Shown piece after piece: positions 13,239 through 14,032 of a stretch of DNA of 14,032 nucleotides; position 1 is the stretch's first letter, and each line of letters begins with the position of its first letter. The position numbers were made by a program, and so were the translations under genes. The DNA is taken from contig CAYYVT010000166.1 in NCBI GenBank assembly GCA_964475215.1, positions 1 through 14,032 of the forward strand, written 5' to 3'. The notes beneath the pieces are model-generated. The model was not told the DNA's origin. It did no database searches and saw nothing but the letters and a program-made list of their open reading frames with translations. Origin of the DNA: DATKKG01 sp964475215. GTDB lineage: Archaea; Thermoproteota; Nitrososphaeria; Conexivisphaerales; DTJL01.

Positions 13239-14032
13239 TTGCTGATAACCCTGGCCTTCTTCCTTGAGGGGTTTCTTGGCGCGATCGTCGCGGGTTTCAT
13301 CGGGGCGCTCATGGGCGTCGGGGGAGGGATCATCATCGTCCCCGTCCTCACCATCTACCTTGGTGTTCCCATACACGTTGCCATTGCCGCGAGCATCGCC
13401 TCCGTGATAGCCACGTCGAACGCCGGTGGTTCCGGGTACCTCGAGCAGAAGATAACAAACGTCAAGCTGGCCTTCTTCCTCGAGATGTTTACTACCTTGG
13501 GCGCCCTATCGGGAAGCGTCCTGGCGCTGTATATGAACAACCAGTCACTCTTCCTTCTCTTCGGGCTTATGCTACTTTACCTCACCTACGTGGTCTTCAG
13601 CATCAGGAACCTCGATGAAGTCAAGTTCGCCACGGGGGCCTTCATAAAGGCCCGCCAGGACAGGGTGACCGCCTTCCTTGGGCTCAGGGGGAGCTACCGC
13701 GACCAAGTCGAGGGCAGGGACGTAGAGTACGTCGTGAACGGAAGCCTCCCGGGAAGCGTTATAGGGTATTTTGCCGGCGTAGGTTCCGGACTTCTGGGAA
13801 TCGGCGGAGGGGTATTCAAGGTCTCGGCAATGAACAGGTACATGAACGTGCCGATGAAGGTGGCCGTCGCCACCAGCAAGTTCATGATTGGCGTGACGGC
13901 GGCAGTGAGCGCCATAATCTATTTCGCCGCGGGGCAGCTGAACTTCTACGTCCTAGCCCCAGTGGCAATGGGCACCACTTTGGGGGCGACCGTGGGCACC
14001 TGGTACATGAACCGCATCAAGGCCAGGGACCT
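13239..14032 (+). CDS. TSUP-family (TauE/SafE-like) membrane transporter, 3' end outside window
   Basis: The frame is open to the end of the window (264 complete codons). It shows the duplicated TSUP layout: repeat one has AGFIGALMGVGGGIIIVPVL (18-37) with SIASVIATS (52-60), and repeat two has AGVGSGLLGIGGGVFKV (179-195) with VAVATSKFMI (208-217). Hydrophobic segments lie near 2-20, 28-42, 76-98, 102-121, 171-190, 207-229 and 236-255. A polar segment of about 45 residues (122-166), rich in charged residues, separates the halves. Family members export or import sulfite, sulfonates or other organic anions; the substrate here is not known. The start is TTG at 13239, placed by the TATA box. It follows the CoA-binding gene by 64 bases but has its own promoter. 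Confidence 0.88.
   Translation, partial: MLITLAFFLEGFLGAIVAGFIGALMGVGGGIIIVPVLTIYLGVPIHVAIAASIASVIATSNAGGSGYLEQKITNVKLAFFLEMFTTLGALSGSVLALYMNNQSLFLLFGLMLLYLTYVVFSIRNLDEVKFATGAFIKARQDRVTAFLGLRGSYRDQVEGRDVEYVVNGSLPGSVIGYFAGVGSGLLGIGGGVFKVSAMNRYMNVPMKVAVATSKFMIGVTAAVSAIIYFAAGQLNFYVLAPVAMGTTLGATVGTWYMNRIKARD

Noticed and set aside
1..14032. Mobile elements, CRISPR arrays, tRNA genes or defence systems
   Set aside because: No transposase or integrase motifs, no regularly spaced identical repeats, and no tRNA T-arm sequence in any intergenic gap; all genes look like ordinary chromosomal families.

Overview
The window looks like a chromosomal segment of an archaeon. Many genes have an AT-rich TATA-like box 25-35 bases before the start codon, often with no clear ribosome binding site, as expected for leaderless or short-leader archaeal transcripts. 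TTG starts are common (five genes), arginine is often AGG, and one glycosyltransferase belongs to a family I associate with methanogen protein MJ1255. GC is moderately high by eye. The phylum cannot be fixed from this sequence; Thermoplasmatota and Thermoproteota (Bathyarchaeia/Nitrososphaeria-like) are both plausible. No mobile element, CRISPR array, rRNA or tRNA was seen.

Layout. Bases 1-2528 hold surface or glycan genes: the C-terminal end of a GT4-type glycosyltransferase, a radical SAM enzyme just downstream, and a convergent MJ1255-like GT-B glycosyltransferase. A 357-base gap (2529-2885) holds only weak promoter and terminator candidates. Bases 2886-5452 are a tightly coupled minus-strand operon: PadR repressor, ABC ATPase, ABC-2 permease. 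This is the usual layout of a self-regulated DrrAB-type exporter. Divergent from it is an AHSA1/SRPBCC protein (5602-6003). The shared control region carries a strong padR TATA box, an ATAT-N8-ATAT dyad, and three imperfect direct repeats spaced in multiples of 13 bases.

Bases 6032-6831 hold an overlapping minus-strand pair, an NTF2/SnoaL-like protein and a small unrecognised protein. Divergent from them is a universal stress protein (6929-7354). After a 262-base regulatory gap comes a winged-helix regulator with four C-terminal cysteines (7617-8315).

Bases 8392-12655 form the most interesting unit, a minus-strand three-gene operon. It encodes an alkyldihydroxyacetonephosphate synthase-like flavoprotein, an FAD-dependent sn-glycerol-3-phosphate dehydrogenase (GlpD type) and a diacylglycerol-kinase-family lipid kinase. 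All three families act on glycerophosphate or DHAP-based lipids, and the first two belong to the bacterial/eukaryotic side of the lipid divide, which is notable in an archaeon. Divergent from this operon are a CoA-binding (COG1832-like) protein and a TSUP (TauE/SafE-like) transporter that runs off the window end.

Functional calls rest on motif recognition only. Start sites were chosen from SD signals, TATA spacing and family N-termini, and alternatives are given where they are real.
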